From the NCBI GenBank assembly GCA_030698225.1, contig JAUYNR010000015.1:1-64000 (forward strand): a stretch of 64,000 bases of DNA. The letters run 5' to 3'. Below are positions 34,104-43,468 of the stretch, one piece after another; position 1 is the first letter of the stretch; the number at the start of each line of letters is the position of its first letter. The DNA comes from Oxalobacteraceae bacterium (GTDB taxonomy: Bacteria; Pseudomonadota; Gammaproteobacteria; Burkholderiales; Burkholderiaceae_D). The position numbers and the translations under genes are program-made. The notes beneath the pieces were generated by a model that saw only the letters and a list, made by a program, of their open reading frames with translations, made no database searches and was not told the DNA's origin.

Positions 34104-35585
34104 ATGAAACGGCGCACCTTTCTCGCCACCCTTGGCAGCCTGCCCGTACTCGGCCTCAACGCGGGCTGGGCGCGCGCCGCCACCGGCGGCAACATGCTGC
34201 CGGCAGTGGCGGTCAAACTTGCCGCAGTCGATGCATTGGGCGCAGGCGCGGCAATTAACGACCTGATCAAACTGGCCAATACCAGCGGCCAACCGGGACT
34301 GTTCCGGGCCTCGCTGAGCGCGGCGCCGGTAAACGTGCCCTTGCTGTCGGGTGCTCCGACCGAATTCTGGGCTTACAACGGCAGCCTGCCCGGCCCGCTG
34401 ATCGAGGTGATAGAAGGCGATACCGTTGAAATCCTGTTCGAGAACCGCCTGCCGCAAGCCACCACGGTGCACTGGCACGGCCTGCCGGTGCCGCCGGAAC
34501 AGGACGGCAATCCGCATGATCCGGTGCCGCCTGGCGGCAAGCGGCTGTACCGCTTCGTGTTGCCGGTGGGCAGCGCCGGCACTTACTGGTATCACCCGCA
34601 TCCGCACGGCGATACGCCGGTACAGGTGTACCGCGGCCTGGCCGGTGCCTTCATCGTGCGCGCCAGGAGCGACCCGCTCAGGGATATTCCGGAGCGCCTG
34701 CTGATGATTTCCGATCTCAAGCTGGGCGCCGATGGCCGCATTGCCCCCAACGATGCCGATGACGAGATGAACGGCCGCGAGGGCCAGTTCGCGCTGGTCA
34801 ACGCGCAGCGCCAACCGGTGCTGCTGTTCGACCGCAGCGGCCGCGAACGCTGGCGCATCTGGAACGCGAGCAGCGCGCGCTACCTGCGCCTGGTCCTGCC
34901 CGGCGCCGGCATCACGCTGGTCGGCACCGACGGCGGATTGCTGGAGCGCCCGGTAACCGGCATGACCGAACTGCTGCTGGCGCCGGCCCAGCGGGTCGAG
35001 ATCATTGTCGAAGCCGGTGCCAGCAAGGGCAGGGTCGAGCTGGTAGCAGCCCCTTACAACCGCGGCAAGATGGGCGATGTGCCGGCAGAGAAGGCGTTCA
35101 GCCTGCTTACCCTCGATTTCGGCAAGGTAGAAAGCGGTGCGCAAAAGCCGCTGCCAGCCAGGCTTGGCCGCATCGACGACCTGGGCCGCCCGAAGGCAAA
35201 AAAGCGCGTGGTTTTCTCCGAGCAGATGTCGATGGCCGGCGGGGGACACAGCATGAAATTCCTGGTCAACGGAAAGCAGTTCGACATGAAGCGCATCGAT
35301 CTGGTGAGCCGCGTCAACCAGGTGGAGCTGTGGCAGATCGCGAACGAAGCCGATATGGATCATCCTTTCCACATCCACGGCACGCAGTTCCAGGTGATTG
35401 AGCGCGAATTCGACGGCAAGGCCACGCCGGAGCCGTACCGAGCCTGGCGCGATACCGTCAACCTGAGGCCGGGCGAAACGGTGCGGATCAAGCTGGTGCA
35501 GCGATTCAAGGGCGTACGCATGTTCCATTGCCACATTCTCGAACATGAAGGCGCCGGCATGATGGGGCAGCTCAAGGTGGTGTAG
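34104..35585 (+). CDS. multicopper oxidase (CueO/laccase type), Tat-exported
   Basis: 493 residues. The Tat signal starts M-K-R-R-T-F-L-A-T-L. Three cupredoxin domains carry the copper motifs H-W-H-G near residue 131, W-Y-H-P-H-P-H-G near 165, H-P-F-H-I-H-G-T about 420 and H-C-H-I-L-E-H-E-G-A-G-M-M near the end. These supply T1 and T2/T3 ligands, with Met as T1 axial residue candidate. Enzymes of this class oxidise Cu(I) to the less toxic Cu(II) in the periplasm. It sits between the Met-rich protein and a DUF411 protein and is probably co-transcribed with both. No long Met-rich insert is present. Confidence 0.92.
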   Translation: MKRRTFLATLGSLPVLGLNAGWARAATGGNMLPAVAVKLAAVDALGAGAAINDLIKLANTSGQPGLFRASLSAAPVNVPLLSGAPTEFWAYNGSLPGPLIEVIEGDTVEILFENRLPQATTVHWHGLPVPPEQDGNPHDPVPPGGKRLYRFVLPVGSAGTYWYHPHPHGDTPVQVYRGLAGAFIVRARSDPLRDIPERLLMISDLKLGADGRIAPNDADDEMNGREGQFALVNAQRQPVLLFDRSGRERWRIWNASSARYLRLVLPGAGITLVGTDGGLLERPVTGMTELLLAPAQRVEIIVEAGASKGRVELVAAPYNRGKMGDVPAEKAFSLLTLDFGKVESGAQKPLPARLGRIDDLGRPKAKKRVVFSEQMSMAGGGHSMKFLVNGKQFDMKRIDLVSRVNQVELWQIANEADMDHPFHIHGTQFQVIEREFDGKATPEPYRAWRDTVNLRPGETVRIKLVQRFKGVRMFHCHILEHEGAGMMGQLKVV

Positions 35586-35659
35586 TTATCGATCAGTCGC
35601 CGGCATTATCCTGGTGACAGGGCACGGTGCCGGTCAACACGCATTAACGGGAGATCGTG

Positions 35660-36091
35660 ATGTCCAGGTTCCGTAGCGCCGTATTCAGTCTCGCCTTGCT
35701 GGCACCGCTGGCCCAGGCGGCCATTCCCGTCACCCTGTATAAGAGCCCAAGCTGTGGCTGTTGCGAAGAATACGTGAAGTACCTGAACGCCAATGGCTTT
35801 CAGGTCAAAACGATCAACAGCAATGACATGAACCGCATCAAACAGGAAAAGCATATCGGCAATCTCGGCAGTTGCCATACCTCGGTGATCGGCGGCTATG
35901 CGGTCGAGGGTCATGTGCCGGTTGCGGCGATCCGCAAGCTGCTGCAGGACAAGCCGAAGCTGGTCGGCGTCAGCGCGCCGGGCATGCCGGCAAACTCACC
36001 CGGCATGGGCGCCATGCGACCGGGTACGCTCAAAATTTATGCCATCGAGCGCGACGTGAAAGCCAGTCCGGCACTGTTTTCCATCGAATAG
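35660..36091 (+). CDS. DUF411 periplasmic protein, copy 1
   Basis: 143 residues. The signal peptide ends A-Q-A-A-I-P. The mature part starts V-T-L-Y-K-S-P-S-C-G-C-C-E-E-Y, the DUF411 C-G-C-C motif on a thioredoxin-like first strand. A third conserved Cys is in G-S-C-H-T-S-V, then E-G-H-V-P, and P-G-M-P-x-x-S-P-G-M. DUF411 proteins occur in copper and silver islands and are often called metal-binding, but a mechanism is not settled. ATG 35660 is preceded by GAGATC; the GTG just before it is less likely. Confidence 0.85.
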   Translation: MSRFRSAVFSLALLAPLAQAAIPVTLYKSPSCGCCEEYVKYLNANGFQVKTINSNDMNRIKQEKHIGNLGSCHTSVIGGYAVEGHVPVAAIRKLLQDKPKLVGVSAPGMPANSPGMGAMRPGTLKIYAIERDVKASPALFSIE

Positions 36092-36287
36092 CGAGTCAAA
36101 ACTCCGGATTAACAGGTACGTCCGCGCGGGTGTCGAGCATGAAATGGGTTTCTGCTGCAGCACAATCGCGCCTGTAGCGCTGTTACCCAAAAGGTGAACT
36201 GCCTAATCATGAAAAATTTTAAAGAATTCATGTGTTTATCGAAGGCAATAAGCGGTTAACTGCCGTTTTTAGGGTCAAGGAACCACC

Positions 36288-38639
36288 ATGAAAACAAGCA
36301 CCATCGAAGTCGGCGATTTGGTCTCTACCCTGAGCGCGGCAGGCGTCGAGCGACAGCTTACGGCGCTGCCCGGCGTCCATCACGCCGATGTCAACTACGT
36401 CGCCGGCAGCGCGACCGTGCACTATGACGAATCGCTGATCAGCCTCGAAGCCATCCGGCAACGCGTGGTCGACTGCGGTTATCACTGCCGCGGTGAACTG
36501 GTGCCGGCCCATGTCTGCGCTCCGGCAGATCACAAGGCGGCCGGAGATGCGCACGCAGCGCATGTCGGTCATGACGAACACAAGACGGACGAAAAAGCCG
36601 ACATGATGCACGACATGGGCCATGCGCCCGGCATGTCTATGGAAGGCATGGCCAACGACATGCGCAACCGCTTCCTGGTGGCCCTGGTGTTTGCCATTCC
36701 CGTGTTCCTGTACTCGCCGATGGGCCAGATGTTCGGCGATTTCGCGACCCCGTTCGGACTGGATCGCAAGCTGTTTCTGTTCATCGTCGCGACCGGTGCC
36801 ATTGCCTATCCGGGCTGGCCCTTCTTCATCGCTGCCTGGCGGGCCGCGCGCAACAAAGTGGCCAACATGGCGACTTTGGTCGTGCTCTCGGTCGGCACCG
36901 GCTATGTCTTCAGTGTCGGCGCTACCTTTTTCTACGAAAGCGAAGTGTTCTACGAAGCGGCGGCAGTGCTGCTGGTTTTCATCTTGCTCGGGCATTGGCT
37001 GGAGATGCGGGCGCGCGCCGGTGCCTCGGACGCCATTCGCGCACTGATGGATCTGGCCCCGCCGATGGCTACGGTAGTGCGCGGCGGCAGCGAAACCAAG
37101 GTTCCGACGTCGGAGGTCCTCGCCGGCGAAACCGTCGTCATCAAGCCTGGCGACAAGATTCCAGTGGACGGCGAGATTCTTGAGGGCGGCTCGCAGGTCG
37201 ACGAGTCCATGCTGACGGGCGAATCGATGCCGGTGAAGAAGATCGCCGGCGACTCCGTCATCGGCGCCACGATCAACAAGAGCGGCAGCTTCCGCTACAA
37301 GGCGACCAAGGTCGGCGCCGACACGGCGCTGGCGCAGATTGTCAAACTGGTGCAGGAAGCGCAGAACTCCAAGGCACCGGGCCAACTGCTTGCGGACCAG
37401 GCATCGCAGTGGCTGGTGCTGGCCGCCATCGTCATCGGGCTGATCACTTTCGGCGTGTGGTTCTGGGTCATGGGCCAGCCTTTGCTGTTCGCTCTGACGC
37501 TGACGATCACGGTGTTCGTGATCGCCTGTCCCGACGCGCTCGGGCTGGCCACGCCGATGGCTATCATGGTCGGTACCGGGCTGGGGGCGATGAACGGCAT
37601 CCTGTTCAAGAACGCTTCCGCGCTGGAGAACGCCACCAAGCTGACTGTCGTGGTTTTCGACAAGACCGGCACGCTCACGCTCGGGCAGCCTGATGTGGTC
37701 GAGATGGTCACCGCGTCCGGCGTCAGCGAGGTGCAGTTGCTGGCCACCGCGGCAGCGGTGGAGAAGTTCTCCGAGCATCCGCTGGCGCAGGCGGTACTGA
37801 AGCGCGCCGGCACCACACCGACAGAAGTCGCGACGGGATTTACCAACATCGATGGACAGGGCGCGCGCGCCGCGATCGGCGGCGAGACGGTGTTGCTCGG
37901 CAACCGCAAGCTGATGGAGTCGGAAGCTGTCGCATTGGAAGCGCTGGCCGAGCAAGCCTCCCGGCTCCAGGGCGGCGGCCGCACCGTGGTGTATGTGGCG
38001 CGCGCGGGCAAGCTGATCGGTCTGATCGCCATCGCCGACGCGGTGCGGCCGACCTCGAAGGCAACGATCGCCAAGCTGCAGGAACGCGGCGTGAAAGTCG
38101 CGATGATCACCGGCGACAACCAGGCCACGGCCGAGCGCATCGGCAAGGCACTCGGCATCGACATCGTGCTGGCCGATGTGCTGCCTGGCCAGAAAGCCTC
38201 CAAAATCAAGGAACTGCAGGCCCAGGGCCACAAGGTCGGCATGGTCGGCGACGGCATCAACGATGCCCCGGCCCTGACCCAGGCCGATGTCGGCTTCGCG
38301 ATCGGCGCCGGCACCGACGTCGCGATGGAAAGCGCGCAAGTCATTCTGATGAAGAGCGACCCCTACGATGTGGTCGGCGCCATCGAATTGTCGCGCGCCA
38401 CGCTGCGCAAGATGCACCAGAACCTGTGGTGGGCGGTTGGCTACAACGTGATCGCCTTCCCGCTGGCCGCTGGCGTGTTCTATCCCTTTACGCTTTCCCC
38501 TGAGGTCGCGGCACTGTCGATGTCGGGCAGCTCGGCGGTCGTGGCCATCAATGCGTTGATGCTCAAACGCACCAGGCTGGCAGGCATCCGTCAGCCTGGG
38601 AGAACTACGGTGACTGTTGCTGCGCAGGTGCCTGCATGA
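36288..38639 (+). CDS. P1B-type heavy-metal ATPase with CPD motif
   Basis: 783 residues. The N-terminal 70 residues are shaped like an HMA domain ([16 protein letters not shown]) but lack C-x-x-C. A His/Met-rich linker follows ([18 protein letters not shown]). The actuator T-G-E-S, phosphorylation site D458-K-T-G-T and G-D-G-I-N-D are intact. The TM6 metal motif is C414-P-D instead of C-P-C. Copper (Cu+ or Cu2+) export is likely from context, but the CPD variant leaves the metal uncertain. The stop overlaps the next ATG (ATGA). Confidence 0.88.
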   Translation: MKTSTIEVGDLVSTLSAAGVERQLTALPGVHHADVNYVAGSATVHYDESLISLEAIRQRVVDCGYHCRGELVPAHVCAPADHKAAGDAHAAHVGHDEHKTDEKADMMHDMGHAPGMSMEGMANDMRNRFLVALVFAIPVFLYSPMGQMFGDFATPFGLDRKLFLFIVATGAIAYPGWPFFIAAWRAARNKVANMATLVVLSVGTGYVFSVGATFFYESEVFYEAAAVLLVFILLGHWLEMRARAGASDAIRALMDLAPPMATVVRGGSETKVPTSEVLAGETVVIKPGDKIPVDGEILEGGSQVDESMLTGESMPVKKIAGDSVIGATINKSGSFRYKATKVGADTALAQIVKLVQEAQNSKAPGQLLADQASQWLVLAAIVIGLITFGVWFWVMGQPLLFALTLTITVFVIACPDALGLATPMAIMVGTGLGAMNGILFKNASALENATKLTVVVFDKTGTLTLGQPDVVEMVTASGVSEVQLLATAAAVEKFSEHPLAQAVLKRAGTTPTEVATGFTNIDGQGARAAIGGETVLLGNRKLMESEAVALEALAEQASRLQGGGRTVVYVARAGKLIGLIAIADAVRPTSKATIAKLQERGVKVAMITGDNQATAERIGKALGIDIVLADVLPGQKASKIKELQAQGHKVGMVGDGINDAPALTQADVGFAIGAGTDVAMESAQVILMKSDPYDVVGAIELSRATLRKMHQNLWWAVGYNVIAFPLAAGVFYPFTLSPEVAALSMSGSSAVVAINALMLKRTRLAGIRQPGRTTVTVAAQVPA

Positions 38640-39907
38640 CGGTTACCACACAGCGCTCAGCCAGCATGCCCGGTGCCACCATGGCAACGCTCATGCTCGC
38701 CGTCTTCACGGTGTCGGTCGGTTTTGGCGCGGTGCTTCCACTTCTGCCATTCCTGATCGAGCGGCTCCTGGGAGCGGGAGGTGAGGCTGTGCAAGTCTCT
38801 CGGCATACAGGACTACTGACAGCCGTCTATACCCTCGCGCTTTTTCTGTTTGCTCCCATGTGGGGTCGATTATCCGATCGACGCGGCCCGCGTGGAGTGC
38901 TGCTGGTTGGGCTGCTTGGCTTCGGCACCACCATGCTGGTCTTCTCGCTGATCGAGAGTCTCACTGCGGTTTACGCCGAGCGCTTCTTGAGTGGCATGTT
39001 TGCCGCAGCGGTGACGCCAGTTGCGGCGGCTGTGATCGGCGGCTTCACTACGACCGAGCAGGGGCGCGCCCGTCGGCTTGCCTTCGTTAGCATGGCCGGC
39101 ATTGCCGGCTTCCTGCTCGGGCCGATGCTGGGTGTGTTCGTCACGCGCTTTGCAGCGGGTTTCATCACCCTCGCCATGCCGGCCGGATCGGTCGCAATTC
39201 CGCTCGCGGCGACTGCACTACTAGCCTTTCTCGTGGCACCTGCTGTCGCGTTTACTGTGCCGCGTGGCGAGGGGCATGATCGGTCACAGAAGACTACGGG
39301 CGCCTCGGTCGATAAGACTACATGGCTGGTGCCGAAGTTGCTCATTCTCACTTTCATCGTCTCGGCCGGCATCGGGGTCTTCGAAGTCGGGCTTGCACTG
39401 CGCGGCAAGCAGGAGCTCGGCTTGACCCCGTACCAGATCGCGCTGATGTTCAGCGAATGCAGCCTGGTCATGTTTGTGATGCAGGCAATCGTATTCTCGC
39501 CCTGGTTCAAGCCGGACTCGACCCGCTGGCTCATCGCGCCCGCGCTGTCGGTGCTGGCGGCCGGCCTGTTCCTCATGCCGTGGGCGTCAGATTTTACGTT
39601 GATGCTGGTCGTGATCGGTGCGGTCGCAGCCAGCGCCGGCATCCTCTCGCCGATCCTGACCTACTGGATCTCGGCCAAGGCCGGGAGCGCGCAGGGTTGG
39701 GAACTCGGCAAGCAGTCGGCAGCCGCCAGCCTGGGTGTCACGTTGGGCTCGACAGCCGGTGGACTCCTCTACAATGTTGCAGCCTTGCCGGGTGCTTCCT
39801 TTGTCCTAACCGCAGGTCTCACCGTGCTGGGCTTCCTGCTAAGCCTTGGGTTGCCGCATTTGCTCGTGCTCCCCAATTCATGCTCGCGCCCGGTATCAGC
39901 ATGTTAG
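38636..39907 (+). CDS. MFS transporter
   Basis: 423 residues with about 12 hydrophobic segments. The MFS motif A between TM2 and TM3 reads [11 protein letters not shown], and the TM5 region has G-F-L-L-G-P-M-L-G, as in drug:H+ antiporters of the DHA1 group. The substrate is unknown; a metal or metal-chelate role is only suggested by context. The gene overlaps the CPD ATPase gene by 4 bp, so the two are translationally coupled. The SRPBCC gene overlaps its 3' end. Confidence 0.82.
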   Translation: MTVTTQRSASMPGATMATLMLAVFTVSVGFGAVLPLLPFLIERLLGAGGEAVQVSRHTGLLTAVYTLALFLFAPMWGRLSDRRGPRGVLLVGLLGFGTTMLVFSLIESLTAVYAERFLSGMFAAAVTPVAAAVIGGFTTTEQGRARRLAFVSMAGIAGFLLGPMLGVFVTRFAAGFITLAMPAGSVAIPLAATALLAFLVAPAVAFTVPRGEGHDRSQKTTGASVDKTTWLVPKLLILTFIVSAGIGVFEVGLALRGKQELGLTPYQIALMFSECSLVMFVMQAIVFSPWFKPDSTRWLIAPALSVLAAGLFLMPWASDFTLMLVVIGAVAASAGILSPILTYWISAKAGSAQGWELGKQSAAASLGVTLGSTAGGLLYNVAALPGASFVLTAGLTVLGFLLSLGLPHLLVLPNSCSRPVSAC

Positions 39908-40410
39908 CTTTTAATTCGATGCTGGCCCGTCGCTATGAGAGCAAAGGGTTTGTCAGATCCGAGGTGGACCGGGTGTTTTCGCATGTTGACGATCACTCCC
40001 GACTATCCTCACATATGAGCCAACCTTCGTGGAGGATGGGTGGGGGGCGGATGCAAATCGAACTCGACGAAGGCCGAGGGAAAAAGGTCGGGTCGCGAAT
40101 TCGTATGGCAGGACGCGTCTTTGGTGTTGCGGTTTCCGTTGAAGAGATCGTCACGCAGCGTAGTCCTCCTCACCGGAAGGTCTGGGAAACTACCGCTGCG
40201 CCGAAGCTCCTTGTGATGGGCCATTACCGAATGGGGTTCGAGGTGTCGCCGCAAGGGAATGGTTCAATGCTCCGCGTATTTATCGAGTACGCACTACCAG
40301 AAAGAGCGCCTGCCCGCTGGCTGGGGCGTCTATTTGGCCAGTACTACGCCAAATGGTGTACACAGCAGATGGTCGACGATGCAGTCAAACATTTCGCAGA
40401 GACCCCATAG
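39901..40410 (+). CDS. SRPBCC/polyketide-cyclase-like protein
   Basis: 169 residues with the START/Bet v1-like pattern: R-V-F-S-H-V-D-D-H-S-R-L-S-S-H near the N-terminus, then alternating strands (G-S-R-I-R-M-A-G-R-V, V-S-V-E-E-I-V) and a C-terminal helix (W-C-T-Q-Q-M-V-D-D-A-V-K-H-F). Such proteins bind lipids or small molecules; no specific role can be stated. Candidate starts are ATG 39880, 39901 and 39919; I use 39901, which overlaps the MFS stop by 7 bp. Confidence 0.65.
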   Translation: MLAFNSMLARRYESKGFVRSEVDRVFSHVDDHSRLSSHMSQPSWRMGGGRMQIELDEGRGKKVGSRIRMAGRVFGVAVSVEEIVTQRSPPHRKVWETTAAPKLLVMGHYRMGFEVSPQGNGSMLRVFIEYALPERAPARWLGRLFGQYYAKWCTQQMVDDAVKHFAETP

Positions 40411-40502
40411 CGCATATCCGCGTACTGATGGTGGTATACCGCGGAACCAAGGCTGACGCGGCAGCACGGCCAAGTTACAGCCTTCAACACTAAGGAGTCG
40501 TT

Positions 40503-40763
40503 ATGGATCACAAGCATGAATCGGACAACGATGGCGCGATGAAGTCCAGGGCCAATATTGCCTTGATCGTCTTCTTTGTCATCGGAGCTTTTTTCCTGAT
40601 TGCCGAGCATAGGGCGCACCTGTTCGGGTGGCTGTCGTCCTATTGGATATGGTTGTTGCTGTTTGCCTGCCCCCTGATGCATCTGTTCATGCACGGCGGC
40701 CGTGGTCATGGCGGTCACGGTTCGGGTGACGCATCGGACGAATCAACCAAGGAGAAAAAATAA
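40503..40763 (+). CDS. DUF2933 family small membrane protein
   Basis: 86 residues. One or two TM segments (A-L-I-V-F-F-V-I-G-A-F-F-L-I and W-I-W-L-L-L-F-A-C-P-L-M-H) are followed by the conserved H-L-F-M-H-G-G and a His/Gly-rich tail (G-R-G-H-G-G-H-G). DUF2933 proteins are regularly found in copper islands; the His-rich end could bind metal. A strong AAGGAG site precedes the ATG. The stop overlaps the next start (TAATG). Confidence 0.8.
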   Translation: MDHKHESDNDGAMKSRANIALIVFFVIGAFFLIAEHRAHLFGWLSSYWIWLLLFACPLMHLFMHGGRGHGGHGSGDASDESTKEKK

Positions 40764-41413
40764 TGGATCACAACTCCGCTCCGGCCTACGGACTCTGGTC
40801 GCTGGTAATCATCAATTCACTGGTGTTCATCATCTTCGCCTTCAGCTTTGCCAAACCCCAATCGTCGCGCGACTGGCGTTCATTCGGCGCATTCTCGGCT
40901 TTTCTGGTTGCGTTGTTTACCGAGATGTATGGCTTTCCGCTGACGATTTACTTGTTGTCGGGCTGGCTGTCAACGCGCTTTCCCGGCATCGATTGGATGT
41001 CGCACGATGCGGGGCATCTGCTCGAATCGATTTTCGGCTGGAAAACCAATCCGCATTTCGGGCCGTTTCATATCCTCAGCAACATCCTGATCGTCGCCGG
41101 TTTCTGGCTGCTGGCCTCGGCATGGAAGATATTGTATGCGGCGCAGCGCCATCACAGGCTTGCGACTACCGGACCTTACGCGCGCGTGCGGCACCCCCAG
41201 TACGTGGGCTTCATTCTGATCATGACCGGTTTTTTATTTCAGTGGCCAACCCTGGTCACGCTGGCGATGTTCCCGGTACTGGTGTTCATGTACGTACATC
41301 TGGCGCGCCGTGAAGAGCGGGATGCACGCGCGGAATTCGGGGAGGATTACGCCCGCTACGAGGCGGATATACCCGCATTCTTTCCGCGCTTCGGTGTGAA
41401 GGCCCATGCATAA
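40763..41413 (+). CDS. isoprenylcysteine carboxyl methyltransferase (ICMT)-family membrane protein
   Basis: 216 residues with about five TM segments. The conserved C-terminal motif G-P-Y-A-R-V-R-H-P-Q-Y-V-G-F and the R-R-E-E-R-D-A-R-A-E-F-G-E-D-Y-A-R-Y segment are those of the ICMT/PEMT-like SAM-dependent methyltransferases. Bacterial members methylate lipids or unknown membrane substrates. It is translationally coupled to the DUF2933 gene and overlaps a 36-residue ORF at its 3' end. Its place in a copper island is repeated elsewhere as far as I recall, with no assigned role. Confidence 0.82.
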   Translation: MDHNSAPAYGLWSLVIINSLVFIIFAFSFAKPQSSRDWRSFGAFSAFLVALFTEMYGFPLTIYLLSGWLSTRFPGIDWMSHDAGHLLESIFGWKTNPHFGPFHILSNILIVAGFWLLASAWKILYAAQRHHRLATTGPYARVRHPQYVGFILIMTGFLFQWPTLVTLAMFPVLVFMYVHLARREERDARAEFGEDYARYEADIPAFFPRFGVKAHA

Positions 41414-41516
41414 GCCGGCGACGCGTACTTTCGTGGGCGTGGGCGCTTGGTCGGCGCTCGCCTTCGTTTTGAATCTGGCGTTGCAATTGCGCTGGCAAGC
41501 GAAATATCAGCGTTGA
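41406..41516 (+). CDS. 36-residue single-helix ORF overlapping the methyltransferase gene
   Basis: The ATG at 41406 lies within the last codons of the methyltransferase gene (ATGCATAA). The frame encodes a basic start (M-H-K-P-A-T-R), one hydrophobic helix (F-V-G-V-G-A-W-S-A-L-A-F-V-L-N-L-A-L) and a polar end. Such overlap is typical of translational coupling. I know no family for it. It could be a small membrane partner of the preceding two proteins, or chance. Confidence 0.4.
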   Translation: MHKPATRTFVGVGAWSALAFVLNLALQLRWQAKYQR

Positions 41517-41565
41517 TGTCAGGCGCCCCGACCCGGCAATTTATTGCACCAAAGGAGGTTTTGCC

Positions 41566-43365
41566 ATGCGAACTCACAATCGATCAATCAAAGTCAAGGC
41601 TACAGCAGGCAGCAGGATTACCGAACCCAGAGCGGATCGGGTTCCGGTACCGCTGCCTGTGCTCCAGTCGGCCGAGATACTGACTACTGCGGCGGCGGCA
41701 TCAACTGCCGTCCCGGCGTCGTTGCTTGAACAGGCACTTCGCTATCAGCTCGATCGCTGGCAGCGCGGCGTGCTGTTCCTCGACATGCTGCGCGAACGGG
41801 CCAACAACATGCTGGCGCATGAGGACGCAGGCATGCCGCCGCCGCTGGACTTCGAATATGAAACGATTCTCGACGCCCGGCGCTTCGAGCGCCCGGCAAA
41901 TTACGCACTGCTGCGGATCACGCGCTGCCATGAAGATCGCGCAGAGGATTGCGTCGACGACAAGAAACCGCCGGTGATCATCGTCGACCCGCGCGCCGGA
42001 CACGGCCCCGGCATCGGTGGATTCAAGCGCGACTCGGAAGTCGGGATGGCGCTGCATGAAGGGCATGCGACCTACTTCGTCATTTTCTTTCCGTTGCCGT
42101 GTCCGAGCCAAACTCTGGCCGATGTATTGCATGCGCTGCGCCGTTTTGTCGAGGAAGTCGCCAGCCGCCACCACGGGAAAGCGCCGGTACTGTATGGGAA
42201 TTGCCAGGCCGGCTGGGCGGTGATGCTGCTCGCAGCCGATTGCGAAGGCTTGACTGGTCCGACCGTATCAAACGGCTCGCCATTGTCGTATTGGGCCGGC
42301 GCGTCCGATGTGAATCCGATGCGGCTGGCCGGCGGATTAATGGGCGGCAGTTGGACGGCCCATTTATTAGCTGACCTTGGCAATGGCCGGCTCGACGGCG
42401 CCTGGCTGGTGCAAAATTTTGAAAACCTGAATCCGGCCAACACGCTGTGGGACAAGAACTACAACACTTTCGCGCAGATCGATACCGAGCGCGAGCGCTT
42501 CCTGGAGTTCGAGCGCTGGTGGACCGGATATCACTTCCTGAGCCGCGAAGAGATTCTGTCGATCATCGAAAATCTGTTCATCGGCAACAAGCTGGAGCGC
42601 GGAACGATGCGGATTTGCGGCGGCTGCACCGTCGACCTGAAGCGCATGCGCAACCCGCTGGTGATCTTTGCGTCCGGCGGCGACAACATCACGCCGCCGC
42701 ACCAGGCGCTCAACTGGATTCCGACCGTCTACCCGACCACTGCCGATCTGAAGAAGGCGGGGCAACGCATTGTCTATCTCCTCAACACGCATGTGGGCCA
42801 TCTGGGCATTTTCGTGTCGGCCAGCGTGGCGAAACTGGAACACCGCGCGATTCTGGAAAGCCTGGGCGACCTCGATGCGCTCCAGCCGGGTTTGTACGAG
42901 ATGAAGATCAGCTACCCGAGCGGCGACCCGGATTGCCGCAAGCCGCAGTACACGGTGCGGTTCGTAGAACGGCAAGTCGAACAGATCCAGTATCCGTACC
43001 CGGAGCAATCGTTTGAAGGGGTGGAGGCGGTTTCAGAATGGAACGAACTGCTATACAAGAACACGATAAGCCCGTGGGTTACCGCATTTGCCAATCCGCT
43101 CAGCGCGGAAATGCTGAAATGGCTGCACCCGATGCGCATCAGCCACACGATGTTTTCCGAAAAGCTCAATCCCTGGATGCTGCCGGTGAAAATGCTCGCG
43201 CCTTTCATTGCGAATGCACGCATATCCGCCGGCGAAGCCAATCCGTTTGTTGCAATGGAAGGTGAAGCCAGCGTGTCGATATCAAGAATGCTCGATAGCT
43301 ACCGGCAAGTCAGGGATGGCGCCAGCGAACAGCTGTTCAATGCCTTGTATGGCACAGAAAAATAA
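41566..43365 (+). CDS. DUF3141 protein, PhaC-like alpha/beta hydrolase
   Basis: 599 residues. After an Ala-rich N-terminus come V-I-I-V-D-P-R-A-G-H-G-P-G-I-G-G-F-K and the nucleophile-elbow-like G-N-C-Q-A-G-W with Cys, as in PHA synthases. N-G-S-P-L-S-Y-W-A-G and A-S-G-G-D-N-I-T-P-P (acidic triad candidate) and T-H-V-G-H-L-G-I-F (His candidate) follow. This is the DUF3141 pattern; members I recall are often 100-200 residues longer, so the C-terminus may be truncated. Substrate unknown. A strong AAGGAGG site precedes the ATG. It is the last + strand gene before a convergent membrane gene. Confidence 0.8.
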   Translation: MRTHNRSIKVKATAGSRITEPRADRVPVPLPVLQSAEILTTAAAASTAVPASLLEQALRYQLDRWQRGVLFLDMLRERANNMLAHEDAGMPPPLDFEYETILDARRFERPANYALLRITRCHEDRAEDCVDDKKPPVIIVDPRAGHGPGIGGFKRDSEVGMALHEGHATYFVIFFPLPCPSQTLADVLHALRRFVEEVASRHHGKAPVLYGNCQAGWAVMLLAADCEGLTGPTVSNGSPLSYWAGASDVNPMRLAGGLMGGSWTAHLLADLGNGRLDGAWLVQNFENLNPANTLWDKNYNTFAQIDTERERFLEFERWWTGYHFLSREEILSIIENLFIGNKLERGTMRICGGCTVDLKRMRNPLVIFASGGDNITPPHQALNWIPTVYPTTADLKKAGQRIVYLLNTHVGHLGIFVSASVAKLEHRAILESLGDLDALQPGLYEMKISYPSGDPDCRKPQYTVRFVERQVEQIQYPYPEQSFEGVEAVSEWNELLYKNTISPWVTAFANPLSAEMLKWLHPMRISHTMFSEKLNPWMLPVKMLAPFIANARISAGEANPFVAMEGEASVSISRMLDSYRQVRDGASEQLFNALYGTEK

Positions 43366-43468
43366 CGGTGGCTGCTGCTTTTCACACTTGCCTGGGTATT
43401 GGCGCTATGGCTATATTGGATTGAAGGGCGAGAGAAAGTGAAGCGCGGAAAGAGCAATGCCGCTTGAA

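Noticed and set aside
34092..35546. 484-codon - strand frame opposite the multicopper oxidase gene
   Set aside because: Antisense shadow; the + strand has all copper-ligand motifs.
36228..38417. 729-codon - strand frame opposite the CPD ATPase gene
   Set aside because: His/Gln/Asp-rich antisense shadow with no recognisable motifs.
39322..39900. Upstream extension of the SRPBCC frame inside the MFS gene
   Set aside because: This part is the MFS gene in another frame; only from about 39880 does the text look like the SRPBCC protein.
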